From JBCCDY01 sp039030555 (lineage in GTDB: Bacteria; Bacteroidota; Bacteroidia; Cytophagales; Cyclobacteriaceae): 32,726 nucleotides of DNA. The translations under genes and the position numbers were made by a program. Below the pieces are notes generated by a model. It saw nothing but the letters and a program-made list of their open reading frames with translations, was not told the DNA's origin and did not search any database. Shown here one piece after another: positions 20,651 to 29,245 of the stretch (positions are counted from its first letter, which is position 1; each line of letters opens with the position of its first letter). The stretch is taken from the NCBI GenBank assembly GCA_039030555.1, contig JBCCDY010000034.1:1-32726 (forward strand), given 5' to 3'.

Positions 20651-22843
20651 TTACACGTTAATCCAGTACGATAATTTAATAACAAGCGCTCTGTTTCTTC
20701 TAGCTAATCCATCAGGAAAATAATTATCCGAGTAGACTACGAATAGATCTGAAACAGGCTTAAACCTCCATTGTAACCTGCTATTGATGTTAAGGTTGTC
20801 GTCTTGCTCATTATATTGCACAAAAGTGGTCAAAAAAACTTGATCTGAAAAGGTTAATTCAACCCTTGGGCCTATCAAAAAAAAGTCCGTATCGATAAAA
20901 TCCGATGGTACTTCTACCCTGTTATAATCTATGAGGGCTGTTATGTTCAAAAATGGTTGTAAACGATACAACAGTTCTAAAGTACCCCGGTATAAATTAC
21001 CATTGAAAAAACCACCCGCCGATCCGGATGCATTGATCGCAAATGTTTTTCTCCTATCATCATTATAATCAATGCTGAAACTATTCCACATATAAGATGT
21101 ACCTGCTGCTAAAACAGGAATATCGTCATCACTGACCCTTGAAACGTTAAAATCATCCTGAAGTACTACGAAATTCCGATCCCAGTCAAATCGCAACCGA
21201 CTAGTGTTCAAAAAATTTATACTGTATGATGCGCCATAATTCTCTTCAATTCTATCAATATCAGAATTCGTGATGTACTCATAATTAAGGTCAAAGGTAT
21301 GCGAGTTGATGCTTTTCGATTCCGGGTAAATTGTATACCCTGTGAATGGACGAATTCGATAAGTTCCCGGTCTTTGAACAAAACCCACTTCACTCAAATA
21401 GTCTTCACCTATAAACTCATTACTCCAGCCGATTTCAAAAGTTTGCGTCCTGTACCTCAAAAAACCGCCTTGGGCAAAATTTTCATTGCCCCTAACCGGA
21501 CTGTAAGATTGAAAGAAAAAGAAGTCACCTTCCCATCGATCGTTGGGCGTTAATAAGTTATACTCCAAGCCCCAAACCCGATTGAAGCGTGTCGAATCAC
21601 CGAAGATTCCTTCACCGAATTGATCATCGCTTACATCAAAAGCGTGTTTGTTGATAAAAAGCCCTGAAATATTAGAGCGTGAAAAGACTTGTCTTTGAAA
21701 TGCTGCAATGGTATAGTTTCTATTGGGTAGAATGCGGCCATCGGCATCAATACCGTCCTGGGTTTGTACATTCAAGAGACCTATTCTCCAATCAGTTCCA
21801 ATTTTTCCACTTAAACGAGCCCCTGCAATTATTGGAACATCTAGTCCAATCCTTCGGGAGAAAAAGGCTCTGGATTGAGGAAATCCAAAACGGGCAAATA
21901 AATCGCTGTTCTCTAAAAAGAACTGTCTTCGTTCTGGAAAGAAGAGCTCGAACCTTGTAAGGTTGGTAACTTGCTGATCGACTTCAACATTAGAAAAATC
22001 AGGATTAACCGTTAAATCGAGATTCAAAGAGCTTGATACTGCTACTTTAGCGTCAAAGCCAGCTTCAAAATCGAAATCAGTAGATTCATTGTTTTCGAAA
22101 TCCCGATCTACCCGTGAAGAAACATAAGGAATAAGTGAGACATTCCGTTGTGATTTCGGTGGCGGGTCTATCCAGATCAAACTTCCTGAAAAGGCCATGG
22201 AAGATGGGCCGAAGCCTTGAGGTACGAGGTTCCAAACTGTTCTTTCGTTGGTTAACAGATTATTCCTTAGAAGCTGAATATTCCACTCCAGAAGATTGTC
22301 GTTATATCTTATGGATTTAAAAGGAATCTTCAGTTCAGCTACCCATCTATCTCCTTCTACAATGACCTTGGAATACCATTTATTATCCCAGTCAGTAGAA
22401 ATATCTTCTCCATTGGTAAGCAAACCTTCCCTCTGAATTCCGGCCGGAGTAATCCCAAAAGTAAAGCCATTCGTCTTATCCCCGAAAGAATCAAAATAGA
22501 GGCTCATATTATCATTCCGGCCAAAACTAAAGTCTCTTCTTAGCGATTCAATGATATAATCTCCCGATTCGCTAAAACAGACATAACTCACATAAAGATT
22601 GTCGTTATCAAAAGTAAAGCGAGCCTCGGAATCCTGCCTGGACGGAACTGAATCCTCAGGAAACTGCTGAAAAAAGCCTTTGGCAACATCGGCTTCCAAC
22701 CAGTCTATTTCATTAAGCTTACCATCCAGTTTTATCGATTGCTTTACCTTTTTTATGGATAATTCTTTTTTACTGAAATCGCCTTGGCCATAGATAAAAA
22801 ATGATTGGAAAAGCAGAAAACAAAAAAGAAAGTGTATTCGCAT
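20651..22843 (-). CDS. DUF5916 outer-membrane protein with CBM9-like domain
   Basis: A 730-residue product with a signal peptide (about 1-20), an N-terminal domain of the carbohydrate-binding family 9 type (about 37-205: IKLDGKLNEIDWLEAD, RFTFDNDNLYVSYVC, WVAELKIPFKSIRY) and a large C-terminal beta-barrel (about 220-730, with VNPDFSNVEVDQQVTN and FFPERRQFFLEN). This is the DUF5916 layout found in many Bacteroidota. Role unknown; a surface receptor or passenger for glycans or other ligands is plausible. The gene is the first of a minus-strand run and is followed after two bases by the reductase, so the two are co-transcribed. It is divergent from purB with a short palindrome between them. Confidence 0.88.
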   Translation of the reverse strand: MRIHFLFCFLLFQSFFIYGQGDFSKKELSIKKVKQSIKLDGKLNEIDWLEADVAKGFFQQFPEDSVPSRQDSEARFTFDNDNLYVSYVCFSESGDYIIESLRRDFSFGRNDNMSLYFDSFGDKTNGFTFGITPAGIQREGLLTNGEDISTDWDNKWYSKVIVEGDRWVAELKIPFKSIRYNDNLLEWNIQLLRNNLLTNERTVWNLVPQGFGPSSMAFSGSLIWIDPPPKSQRNVSLIPYVSSRVDRDFENNESTDFDFEAGFDAKVAVSSSLNLDLTVNPDFSNVEVDQQVTNLTRFELFFPERRQFFLENSDLFARFGFPQSRAFFSRRIGLDVPIIAGARLSGKIGTDWRIGLLNVQTQDGIDADGRILPNRNYTIAAFQRQVFSRSNISGLFINKHAFDVSDDQFGEGIFGDSTRFNRVWGLEYNLLTPNDRWEGDFFFFQSYSPVRGNENFAQGGFLRYRTQTFEIGWSNEFIGEDYLSEVGFVQRPGTYRIRPFTGYTIYPESKSINSHTFDLNYEYITNSDIDRIEENYGASYSINFLNTSRLRFDWDRNFVVLQDDFNVSRVSDDDIPVLAAGTSYMWNSFSIDYNDDRRKTFAINASGSAGGFFNGNLYRGTLELLYRLQPFLNITALIDYNRVEVPSDFIDTDFFLIGPRVELTFSDQVFLTTFVQYNEQDDNLNINSRLQWRFKPVSDLFVVYSDNYFPDGLARRNRALVIKLSYWINV

Positions 22844-22895
22844 ATCAGGTTAATACCTCGTCGAAATTACCAATAAGGCTTGAGAATCATAAGAA

Positions 22896-22907
22896 ATAAA
22901 CGTTTAT
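22896..22907. promoter_or_regulatory. 12-base palindrome between the DUF5916 and purB genes
   Basis: ATAAACGTTTAT is a perfect palindrome in the 131-base divergent gap, 53 bases before the DUF5916 start and 68 before purB. It could be a regulator site; nothing in the sequence identifies the regulator. Confidence 0.3.
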
Positions 22908-22950
22908 CGCTCTTGTTTCATAATTAACTTAGAATTACCCCCGTATTTCC

Positions 22951-22958
22951 TATTTTTG
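22951..22958 (+). promoter_or_regulatory. Likely -7 box of purB
   Basis: TATTTTTG matches the TAnnTTTG -7 consensus exactly and ends 16 bases before the purB ATG. A clear -33 TTTG at the right distance is missing, so the call is tentative. Confidence 0.45.
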
Positions 22959-22974
22959 GCTAAAATCAAAGTAC

Positions 22975-24324
22975 ATGCCTGATCAGTCACCCCTTCTCAA
23001 CATCTCCCCTATTGATGGTCGCTACAGTCGACATTCTTCAGAATTCAAGAACTATTTTTCTGAATTCGGTCTGATCAAATACAGAGTTCTTGTTGAGATA
23101 GAATATCTACTTCAATTGATCGAAGTAGAAGAGTTGAACATAAATAAGATCACAGACTCGCAAAAGTTAGATTTAAGGTGCATTGTAGATGAGTTGGGAG
23201 TTGAGGATGCGCTAAAAATAAAAGAGATCGAGAAAACTACTAATCATGATGTGAAAGCGGTTGAGTATTTCATTAAAGAAAAGTTGACTGAAATTGGTTT
23301 AGATGACTTGAAAGAGTTCGTCCATTTCGGACTCACTTCACAAGATGTCAATAATACTGCGATCCCGCTTACACTTAAAGTTGCCTTAAAAAGTGTACTG
23401 ATTCCCGAGTTTGAAAATTTGGTCTCCATACTTTCAAAAATGTCTGAAGACTGGAAAGGAATTCCAATGCTTGCTAAGACTCATGGACAACCAGCATCTC
23501 CAACCACACTTGGAAAAGAAGTAAATGTTTTTCAGGTAAGAGTACAGAAACAACTCGAAGAGTTATCAAATCTGAAATTTCCTGCGAAGTTCGGTGGAGC
23601 TACCGGTAATTTCAACGCCCATAAAATTGCTTATCCTAATGTTGACTGGAACGATTTCGCAAAGCGATTCGTAAACGAAACACTTGAGCTCGAAAGAAGC
23701 TATCCAACCACTCAAATAGAGCATTACGATGGACTAGCCTCTATTTTTGACTCTATCAAGCGTATTAATACCATACTACTTGATTTAGCAAAGGACTTCT
23801 GGCAATACATTTCCATGAATTACTTCAAGCAAAAAGTAATAAAAAATGAAGTGGGCTCTTCTGCAATGCCTCATAAAGTAAACCCGATAGATTTCGAAAA
23901 TGCTGAAGGTAATCTCGGAATCGCTAATGCTGTTTTCGAGCACCTTTCTGCAAAGCTTCCTGTTTCAAGATTACAACGTGATCTGACTGACTCGACTGTT
24001 CTAAGAAATATAGGAGTTCCCATAGCGCATACTTTTATAGCCTTGAAGTCTTTAGAAAAAGGACTAAGTAAAATGGAACTTAATAAAAAAGCTCTTGAAG
24101 ATGATCTTAATGAAAACTGGGCTGTCGTAGCCGAGGCTATTCAAACCATTTTAAGAAGGGAAAAGTATCCTAACCCTTATGAGAAACTTAAGGAACTGAC
24201 CAGAACCGGTACTAAGATCACGGAAAACACCATAAAAGAATTTGTAAGGGAGCTTGATGTAACTGAAGATGTAAAAGAAGAACTGGAAAAGATCACTCCC
24301 TTCAATTATGTGGGTTACTACTAG
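22975..24324 (+). CDS. purB: Adenylosuccinate lyase
   Basis: A 449-residue enzyme of the fumarase/aspartase superfamily that removes fumarate from SAICAR and from adenylosuccinate in purine synthesis. Visible motifs: SPIDGRYSRH at the N-terminus, FGLTSQDVNNTA (about 118-129), KTHGQPASPT with H170, and the superfamily signature GSSAMPHKVNP (294-304) containing the catalytic serine loop. It resembles the longer E. coli-type PurB rather than the Bacillus type in the N-terminal segment and length. The gene stands alone: divergent from DUF5916 and convergent with a small secreted-protein gene. Confidence 0.96.
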   Translation: MPDQSPLLNISPIDGRYSRHSSEFKNYFSEFGLIKYRVLVEIEYLLQLIEVEELNINKITDSQKLDLRCIVDELGVEDALKIKEIEKTTNHDVKAVEYFIKEKLTEIGLDDLKEFVHFGLTSQDVNNTAIPLTLKVALKSVLIPEFENLVSILSKMSEDWKGIPMLAKTHGQPASPTTLGKEVNVFQVRVQKQLEELSNLKFPAKFGGATGNFNAHKIAYPNVDWNDFAKRFVNETLELERSYPTTQIEHYDGLASIFDSIKRINTILLDLAKDFWQYISMNYFKQKVIKNEVGSSAMPHKVNPIDFENAEGNLGIANAVFEHLSAKLPVSRLQRDLTDSTVLRNIGVPIAHTFIALKSLEKGLSKMELNKKALEDDLNENWAVVAEAIQTILRREKYPNPYEKLKELTRTGTKITENTIKEFVRELDVTEDVKEELEKITPFNYVGYY

Positions 24325-24327
24325 GTT

Positions 24328-24726
24328 CTAACCGTAAAAATCGCCAGTAAGCTGACGGCATCGCTTCCTTTCTTTTTTTACTTTAAACTTCCATAACGGA
24401 CCACGAGTGAAAAAGAGTTTTGATTTTACTCCAAAGTTGTGGAAGAAACGTCCGGTTTCCGTATTATAACCATCGCCTTTATTGGCTAGAGCATAAAGAA
24501 AGCCCATTTTCTTCGTCGCATCTTCAAGACACTTATTCCCTAGTAATAAATTTTTGGGCTTCTTTTTATAAATATAGTTGTAAACTGTTTCAGTTGCTTT
24601 TTTTCTTCCACGATCCCATTCCAATTCTTTTTCCGTCTTAAAAGTCTCACGTTCTTCATATTTCGTCTGAGAAAAAAGAATTTCACAGATGAAGAAAAAA
24701 ATACATATAAAAAATAGATGTCTCAT
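24328..24726 (-). CDS. Small secreted basic protein of unknown function
   Basis: A 132-residue product with a signal peptide (about 1-20, MRHLFFICIFFFICEILFSQ) and a basic mature part with several lysine runs, including YNYIYKKKPKNLLLGNKCLED and FHNFGVKSKLFF. Two cysteines remain in the mature part. I recognise no family. I begin at the ATG at 24726; the longer frame begins with TTG and puts a poor extension before a clean signal peptide. The gene converges on purB with a three-base gap between the stops. Confidence 0.7.
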   Translation of the reverse strand: MRHLFFICIFFFICEILFSQTKYEERETFKTEKELEWDRGRKKATETVYNYIYKKKPKNLLLGNKCLEDATKKMGFLYALANKGDGYNTETGRFFHNFGVKSKLFFTRGPLWKFKVKKERKRCRQLTGDFYG

Positions 24727-24875
24727 TTCGGAATACCCCGTGAATATAATAGGATTAGCTTGAATGAGTGTAAACAAACATTTTTAGTAATTTCATGTGC
24801 ATAATTTAATTTCCAACGGTCACATGGAATTCGCTATAAACATTCATCAAGCAGTTGGTGAAAGTTCGGTCTCGA

Positions 24876-25682
24876 ATGTTTATACTCATTTCACGATCTA
24901 ATTTTTTACCATTGAAACGACTCGTTAGCTTTTTAATTCGAAATGTTCCAAGAAAATATCTCCAGAGGGTTAGCTCTATTGGTTTAAAGACCCTTTCAAT
25001 TTTTTATTTGGGATCAGGAGTACAATGCCCGGTTTGTGGTAAGTCTTATAAAAAGTTCCTGCCTTACGGTCGTATCTCAAGGGAAAATGCACTGTGCCCG
25101 AATTGTCAGGCACTGGAGCGTCATCGCCTGATCTGGTTATTCCTGAAAGAGAAAACCTCTTTTTTTAAGGATAATTTACGAGTTCTACATATCGCTCCTG
25201 AAGTGTGTTTTATACCCAGGTTCCGGAAAATGAGAAATCTGGATTACGTCACAGGGGATATCGAATCGCCCCTGGCAGACGTAAAAATGGATATCCATCA
25301 GATTCCCATGGACGACCGTTCTTTCGATGTATCTTTCTGCAATCACGTAATGGAGCATGTGGATGATGATATTAAGGCCATGAGCGAAATTCATAGAATT
25401 TTAAAACCGGGCGGCTGGGCCATTATCCAGGTTCCGTTCTTTCCACCACTCCCCGAAAAAACAATTGAAGACTGGACGATCACTAAGCCCGAAGATAGAG
25501 AGAAGGCTTTTGGACAAAGCGACCATGTTCGTAAATACGGTAAAGACTACAAAGAAAGATTAGAGCAAGCAGGTTTTCACGTGGAAGAGAGTGGCTTTGT
25601 TGCAACACTCGATAAAGACATTCAAAATCTTTATGCATTACCGAAAGATGAGATTATTTACTTCTGTAAAAAGTCGGCCTAA
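24876..25682 (+). CDS. Class I SAM methyltransferase with N-terminal zinc ribbon
   Basis: A 268-residue protein. An N-terminal basic helical part is followed by a zinc ribbon with C51, C54, C74 and C77 (CPVC, then CPNC with QALERHRLIW). Then comes a Rossmann methyltransferase domain: VLHIAPE (103-109) as the SAM-binding strand, YVTGDIES, the FDVSFCNHVMEHVDDD segment and EIHRILKPGGW. The target is unknown; related proteins often lie near glycosyltransferase genes and may methylate glycans or lipids. It converges with the glycosyltransferase gene at 25679, sharing the bases of the stop codons. ATG chosen over an upstream TTG. Confidence 0.88.
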   Translation: MFILISRSNFLPLKRLVSFLIRNVPRKYLQRVSSIGLKTLSIFYLGSGVQCPVCGKSYKKFLPYGRISRENALCPNCQALERHRLIWLFLKEKTSFFKDNLRVLHIAPEVCFIPRFRKMRNLDYVTGDIESPLADVKMDIHQIPMDDRSFDVSFCNHVMEHVDDDIKAMSEIHRILKPGGWAIIQVPFFPPLPEKTIEDWTITKPEDREKAFGQSDHVRKYGKDYKERLEQAGFHVEESGFVATLDKDIQNLYALPKDEIIYFCKKSA

Positions 25683-26674
25683 GAATAAAAGCTATCTCTA
25701 AAAGCGTATTTCAATTCTTTTCTGAAAATATAATGGTCTACAGCAGCCTTAAAAAAGCCCAAACCATAGCCAAAAAGTTGTGTATATGATGCTATTGGAG
25801 CTAGAAGAGCAGTCTTAAAATTCCGTTCCTTAATTAAGGCATCAAAGAAAAAAATTGCTGGGAAAAGTAAGATTGTAAAAACGGACGCTGGTAAAAAAAA
25901 CATACTCACAAAAACCAGTACGAAATGAAAGGCTATAAATAAAAATGGTAGCAAATGAACCATTTTCAAAGTACCTGGATGTAAGCTATTCAAAACAATT
26001 CTGGCTATTCCCGAGTTAAAAACCTGCTTGTAAAATTGTCTGAAGTTTGTTCTCCTTTTATGGTATACATAGGCATCTTCGATCAGCATACTACGAGCAT
26101 CATTCTTTTCAAGTCTTAAAGTTAAATCTAGGTCTTCACCGAACCTGAGGTTCGAGAAGCCGCCTACTTTCTCGAAAAGAGTCCTTTTAATTCCCATGTT
26201 AAAACTTCTGGGTTTGAAGTTTTCAAGGCTACTTTTTTTTCCTCGGATACCTCCTGTAGTCAAAAAAGAAGTCATAGAATAATTAATGGCTTTCTGGATA
26301 GCTGTGAAATCTGAACGTGCCCGGTCAGGGCCTCCAAACATATCCAGATCATTCTGCTGCAGTGCAGAAGAGACGCTATCGAAATAAGCTCCTGGAATTA
26401 TACAATCAGAGTCGAAAAAGATAAGCCAGTCTTTATTAGCAAGACTGGCGCCATGATTTCTGGCGCCTCCTGGCCCTGTATTATCCTGAGATATATATTT
26501 CAAATTCAAAGAATCTGAAAATTCATTAATTATATGATCAGACTTAATGATAGAACCATCTTCTACCACGATCACTTCAAAGCCATCTGATTCTATTTCG
26601 TTTAAACTTGATAACAGTTCTTTAAGCTCTTGAGGTCTGTTATAAAGCGGAATAATGACAGAAAACTCAATCAT
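25679..26674 (-). CDS. Family 2 glycosyltransferase, membrane-associated
   Basis: A 331-residue GT-A type glycosyltransferase. The N-terminal catalytic domain shows FSVIIPLYNRPQEL, IVVEDGS and FFDSDCIIPG, the DxD-type metal site; later come FNMGIKRTLFEKVGGF and FGEDLDLTLRL, the acceptor-binding acidic motif. The last third (about 240-300) has two or three membrane spans. It would transfer a sugar from a nucleotide donor at the cytoplasmic face, likely to a lipid-linked or envelope glycan. The gene overlaps the upstream glycosyltransferase gene by eight bases. Donor and acceptor cannot be read from the sequence. Confidence 0.9.
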   Translation of the reverse strand: MIEFSVIIPLYNRPQELKELLSSLNEIESDGFEVIVVEDGSIIKSDHIINEFSDSLNLKYISQDNTGPGGARNHGASLANKDWLIFFDSDCIIPGAYFDSVSSALQQNDLDMFGGPDRARSDFTAIQKAINYSMTSFLTTGGIRGKKSSLENFKPRSFNMGIKRTLFEKVGGFSNLRFGEDLDLTLRLEKNDARSMLIEDAYVYHKRRTNFRQFYKQVFNSGIARIVLNSLHPGTLKMVHLLPFLFIAFHFVLVFVSMFFLPASVFTILLFPAIFFFDALIKERNFKTALLAPIASYTQLFGYGLGFFKAAVDHYIFRKELKYAFRDSFYS

Positions 26675-27644
26675 TAAAGCCTACCTTTTCAGCAATCTGA
26701 TAGTCTGCTTTTCTCATAGAGCTCGTAGAAACCAGTTCCCCAATAAAGCCTGCTAAAAAGAGTTGAACGCCGATGATTAAGGAGGTAAGAGCTAAAAAGA
26801 AGTGCGGTTTATCTACAACACTTCTAGCCTGTACATTTAGGTAAAGGTTGTAGTACAGTTTTTCAGAAATAAGAAAAATTGTAATTATAGAGCCGATCAT
26901 AAAAAATAGAGTCCCAACGGTTCCGAAAAAGTGCATGGGTTTCTGCTTGAACTTACTGACGAATGTAATCGATAGCAAGTCCAAAAATCCATTGATAAAT
27001 CGTTCCAGTCCAAATTTGGTGACTCCGTACTTTCTAGGTTGGTGTTGCACAACCTTTTCGCCAATCTTTCTGAATCCATGCCATTTTGCAATAACAGGGA
27101 TGTATCGGTGCATCTCCCCGTAAACACGGATATTATGCACAACTTCAGCTTTATACGCCTTCAAACCACAATTAAAATCATGCAATGGAATACCCGATAT
27201 CTTTTGGGTTACCTTATTAAATAACCTGGAGGGGATCGTTTTAGTAATAGGATCGAAACGTTTCTTTTTCCACCCGGAGACCATATCATAATCATCTTCA
27301 ATAATCATTCTATACAGCTCAGGAATCTCTTCCGGGCTATCCTGAAGGTCAGCATCCATAGTGATGACTACATTACCAGAAGCCAGGTTAAAACCAGCAT
27401 CCAGTGCTACTGATTTACCCTTGTTCGATAAAAATTTTACCCCCTTAACAAAGGAGAATTGTAACGAAAGCTGTTCTATGATTTTCCACGAGTTATCATC
27501 GCTTCCATCATCAACAAGTATAATTTCATAAGTTTTATTAAAACTCTTGAATACCTTGTTGATCCATCCTACCAGTTCCTCAATCGACTCATCTTCATTA
27601 TATAAAGGAATTACAAGTGAAATATCAATTGAGTCCGAAGTCAT
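26667..27644 (-). CDS. Family 2 glycosyltransferase, dolichol-phosphate mannosyltransferase-like
   Basis: A 325-residue GT2 enzyme of the DPM1/GtrB/ArnC type. The catalytic domain shows LVIPLYNEDESIEELV, ILVDDGSDDNS (about 42-52), DADLQDSPEEI with the DxD-like D97/D99, and FNCGLKAYK. Two C-terminal spans (about 235-259 and 284-308) anchor it in the membrane. Enzymes of this group move a sugar from a nucleotide to undecaprenyl phosphate for use in envelope glycans. Its stop overlaps the next glycosyltransferase gene by eight bases and its ATG directly follows the stop of the DUF4199 gene upstream with no gap. Confidence 0.93.
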   Translation of the reverse strand: MTSDSIDISLVIPLYNEDESIEELVGWINKVFKSFNKTYEIILVDDGSDDNSWKIIEQLSLQFSFVKGVKFLSNKGKSVALDAGFNLASGNVVITMDADLQDSPEEIPELYRMIIEDDYDMVSGWKKKRFDPITKTIPSRLFNKVTQKISGIPLHDFNCGLKAYKAEVVHNIRVYGEMHRYIPVIAKWHGFRKIGEKVVQHQPRKYGVTKFGLERFINGFLDLLSITFVSKFKQKPMHFFGTVGTLFFMIGSIITIFLISEKLYYNLYLNVQARSVVDKPHFFLALTSLIIGVQLFLAGFIGELVSTSSMRKADYQIAEKVGFND

Positions 27645-28157
27645 TTACTCAAACGGTTTTGGATTGTTCTTTTTTGCTATAGCCCCTAAAACTAAAGAAA
27701 AAATAAATCCGATAAATGCGTAACCTGCAACGGAGACGAAAAAGGATGGAATAGGTTCAATTAAAAAGGCTGTAAACTCCATTGACTGATCTATTTCGGT
27801 ATCACTAAAACCCTGTTCGAATAAGACTTGTTTTTGAGCCTCAATTATTTTCTCAGTTACTCCAGTATTTACCAATCTATACATCAAACCGACTAAACCT
27901 GAAATTAACCCGCCAATAAGTGTAATCATGGTACCTAGGCCTAAAGATCTGGAGTAATTAAGAAAACCATCGCCTTGTTTTTTGTAGATCGTGTACCCTA
28001 AAAAGATGAGAACAGCAATAAAGAGATACGAAAGATTAGTCCAGGGACTGGTGAAGTTTTCAGAAATTAGTAAGATCAGGTCAAGAATAGTCAATGCAAC
28101 CCCTAGAAAAAGTCCATATCTTAAATATACGCTTCTAAAATTTACGTGTTCTTCCAT
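27645..28157 (-). CDS. DUF4199 membrane protein (third copy)
   Basis: A 170-residue protein with four spans (near 13-30, 41-58, 72-95 and 142-163) and a cytoplasmic or periplasmic helical stretch between the third and fourth (KIIEAQKQVLFEQGFSDTEID), the DUF4199 layout. The opening RYGLFLGVALTI and the KQGDGFLNYSRSLGLG loop are typical of the family. Function is not known. It is the last of three related genes here and directly precedes the glycosyltransferase gene without a gap. Confidence 0.85.
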   Translation of the reverse strand: MEEHVNFRSVYLRYGLFLGVALTILDLILLISENFTSPWTNLSYLFIAVLIFLGYTIYKKQGDGFLNYSRSLGLGTMITLIGGLISGLVGLMYRLVNTGVTEKIIEAQKQVLFEQGFSDTEIDQSMEFTAFLIEPIPSFFVSVAGYAFIGFIFSLVLGAIAKKNNPKPFE

Positions 28158-28226
28158 GTTTTTTATTTAATAAGTCGTAACTCTCAAAGAATAATTACAA
28201 ACGGTAATGAAAATTCTTTTAATTCA

Positions 28227-28685
28227 TCAGCTTCTTTTTCTAGCAACTAGAAAAACGAAAACAGAAATAAAGAAGCCCAAGATAAGCTGTCCGAAAAAAA
28301 CAGAAACTCCTAACCAAAATGGCGTTAAAATCACTTCATATATCGACATCGTCTGGTCGAATAACGCTCCCTCAATACCTGCATCCTCTAAAAAGTATGC
28401 CGCCTGATTCAATACTTCTTTAATAAAATCAGGGTTAAAAGAAAGGTCTACGTAGGTATATAGTCCTATAACCAGGCCTGAAAGAGAAGACATCTTGAAA
28501 CCTATGGATACAAAATCACCAAATTTTAAGGGAGAATCAATTGTAGCCGATTTTCTCTTTTGCGCATAGTAAATACCGAAACTTAAAAATACAATTCCTA
28601 GAAAACCTGTACCACCAATTAATGCCTGTACCGTAATAGTCGCTAAACCTACCAGTAGTCCATATTGAATTATACTTTTTGCCAT
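28227..28685 (-). CDS. DUF4199-like membrane protein (second copy)
   Basis: A 152-residue membrane protein with the same plan as its neighbours: IQYGLLVGLATITVQALIG, the SPLKFGDFVSIGFKMS loop, a long helical segment (PDFIKEVLNQAAYFLED) and a last span ending FVFLVARKRS. It is shorter at both ends than the other two. It is separated by five bases from the gene upstream and by 69 bases from the next DUF4199 gene. Function unknown. Confidence 0.8.
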   Translation of the reverse strand: MAKSIIQYGLLVGLATITVQALIGGTGFLGIVFLSFGIYYAQKRKSATIDSPLKFGDFVSIGFKMSSLSGLVIGLYTYVDLSFNPDFIKEVLNQAAYFLEDAGIEGALFDQTMSIYEVILTPFWLGVSVFFGQLILGFFISVFVFLVARKRS

Positions 28686-28690
28686 ATGCG

Positions 28691-29200
28691 TTATCTTCTC
28701 AAAAAGATGGATGAAACAGGTGTTAGTAACATACCAACAACCACTTTCTTAAAAAAGGCGCTAATTGTCAAATCCCATGATGTTGTATTTTCCAGAGTTT
28801 GTAGTCGCTTTTCAAATTCCTCAGCGGTAATCAAACCTTCACTCTTCACCTCCGATTCTTCTAGAAATAAAGCGGCTTGAGCTTTATACTCTATGAGTAT
28901 GTCAGGTAAAATAAATTCCATTAATACGAAAACAGAAATAGAAAAGCATAAAGCCATGATCATATAGACAAAAAAACCAATGGTCATGCCTTGCCAAAAA
29001 CGTAAAGACTTATTGTTCACATAGTCTCTAAATTCTTTAGAAGCCAGAAATGTGAACACCCCGATAATAATGATGTCTAATACTAAAGTATTGAGATTTA
29101 ATAGCGGTTTAAAATCGAGGAAATGAAACGTCAGAAATGCGATAAGACTTACAAAGAAAGCAGCAAGCCCATATTTAAGAGAGGCTTTAAGATATATCAT
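28691..29200 (-). CDS. DUF4199-like membrane protein (first copy)
   Basis: A 169-residue protein with about four spans (8-26, 39-54, 70-95 and 148-165), the KYGLAAFFVSLIAF opening and NKSLRFWQGMTIGF loop of the family and a helical segment between spans three and four with AEEFEKRLQTLENT. It lies 45 bases after the dihydroorotase-like gene and starts the run of three paralogues. Function unknown. Confidence 0.8.
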   Translation of the reverse strand: MIYLKASLKYGLAAFFVSLIAFLTFHFLDFKPLLNLNTLVLDIIIIGVFTFLASKEFRDYVNNKSLRFWQGMTIGFFVYMIMALCFSISVFVLMEFILPDILIEYKAQAALFLEESEVKSEGLITAEEFEKRLQTLENTTSWDLTISAFFKKVVVGMLLTPVSSIFLRR

Positions 29201-29245
29201 TGATTCTGTAAAAGTTAGGTAAGTTTAGCTGTACTAAATGCAATT

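Noticed and set aside
21679..21960. Plus-strand frame inside the DUF5916 gene
   Set aside because: Shadow of a long gene with a clear domain order.
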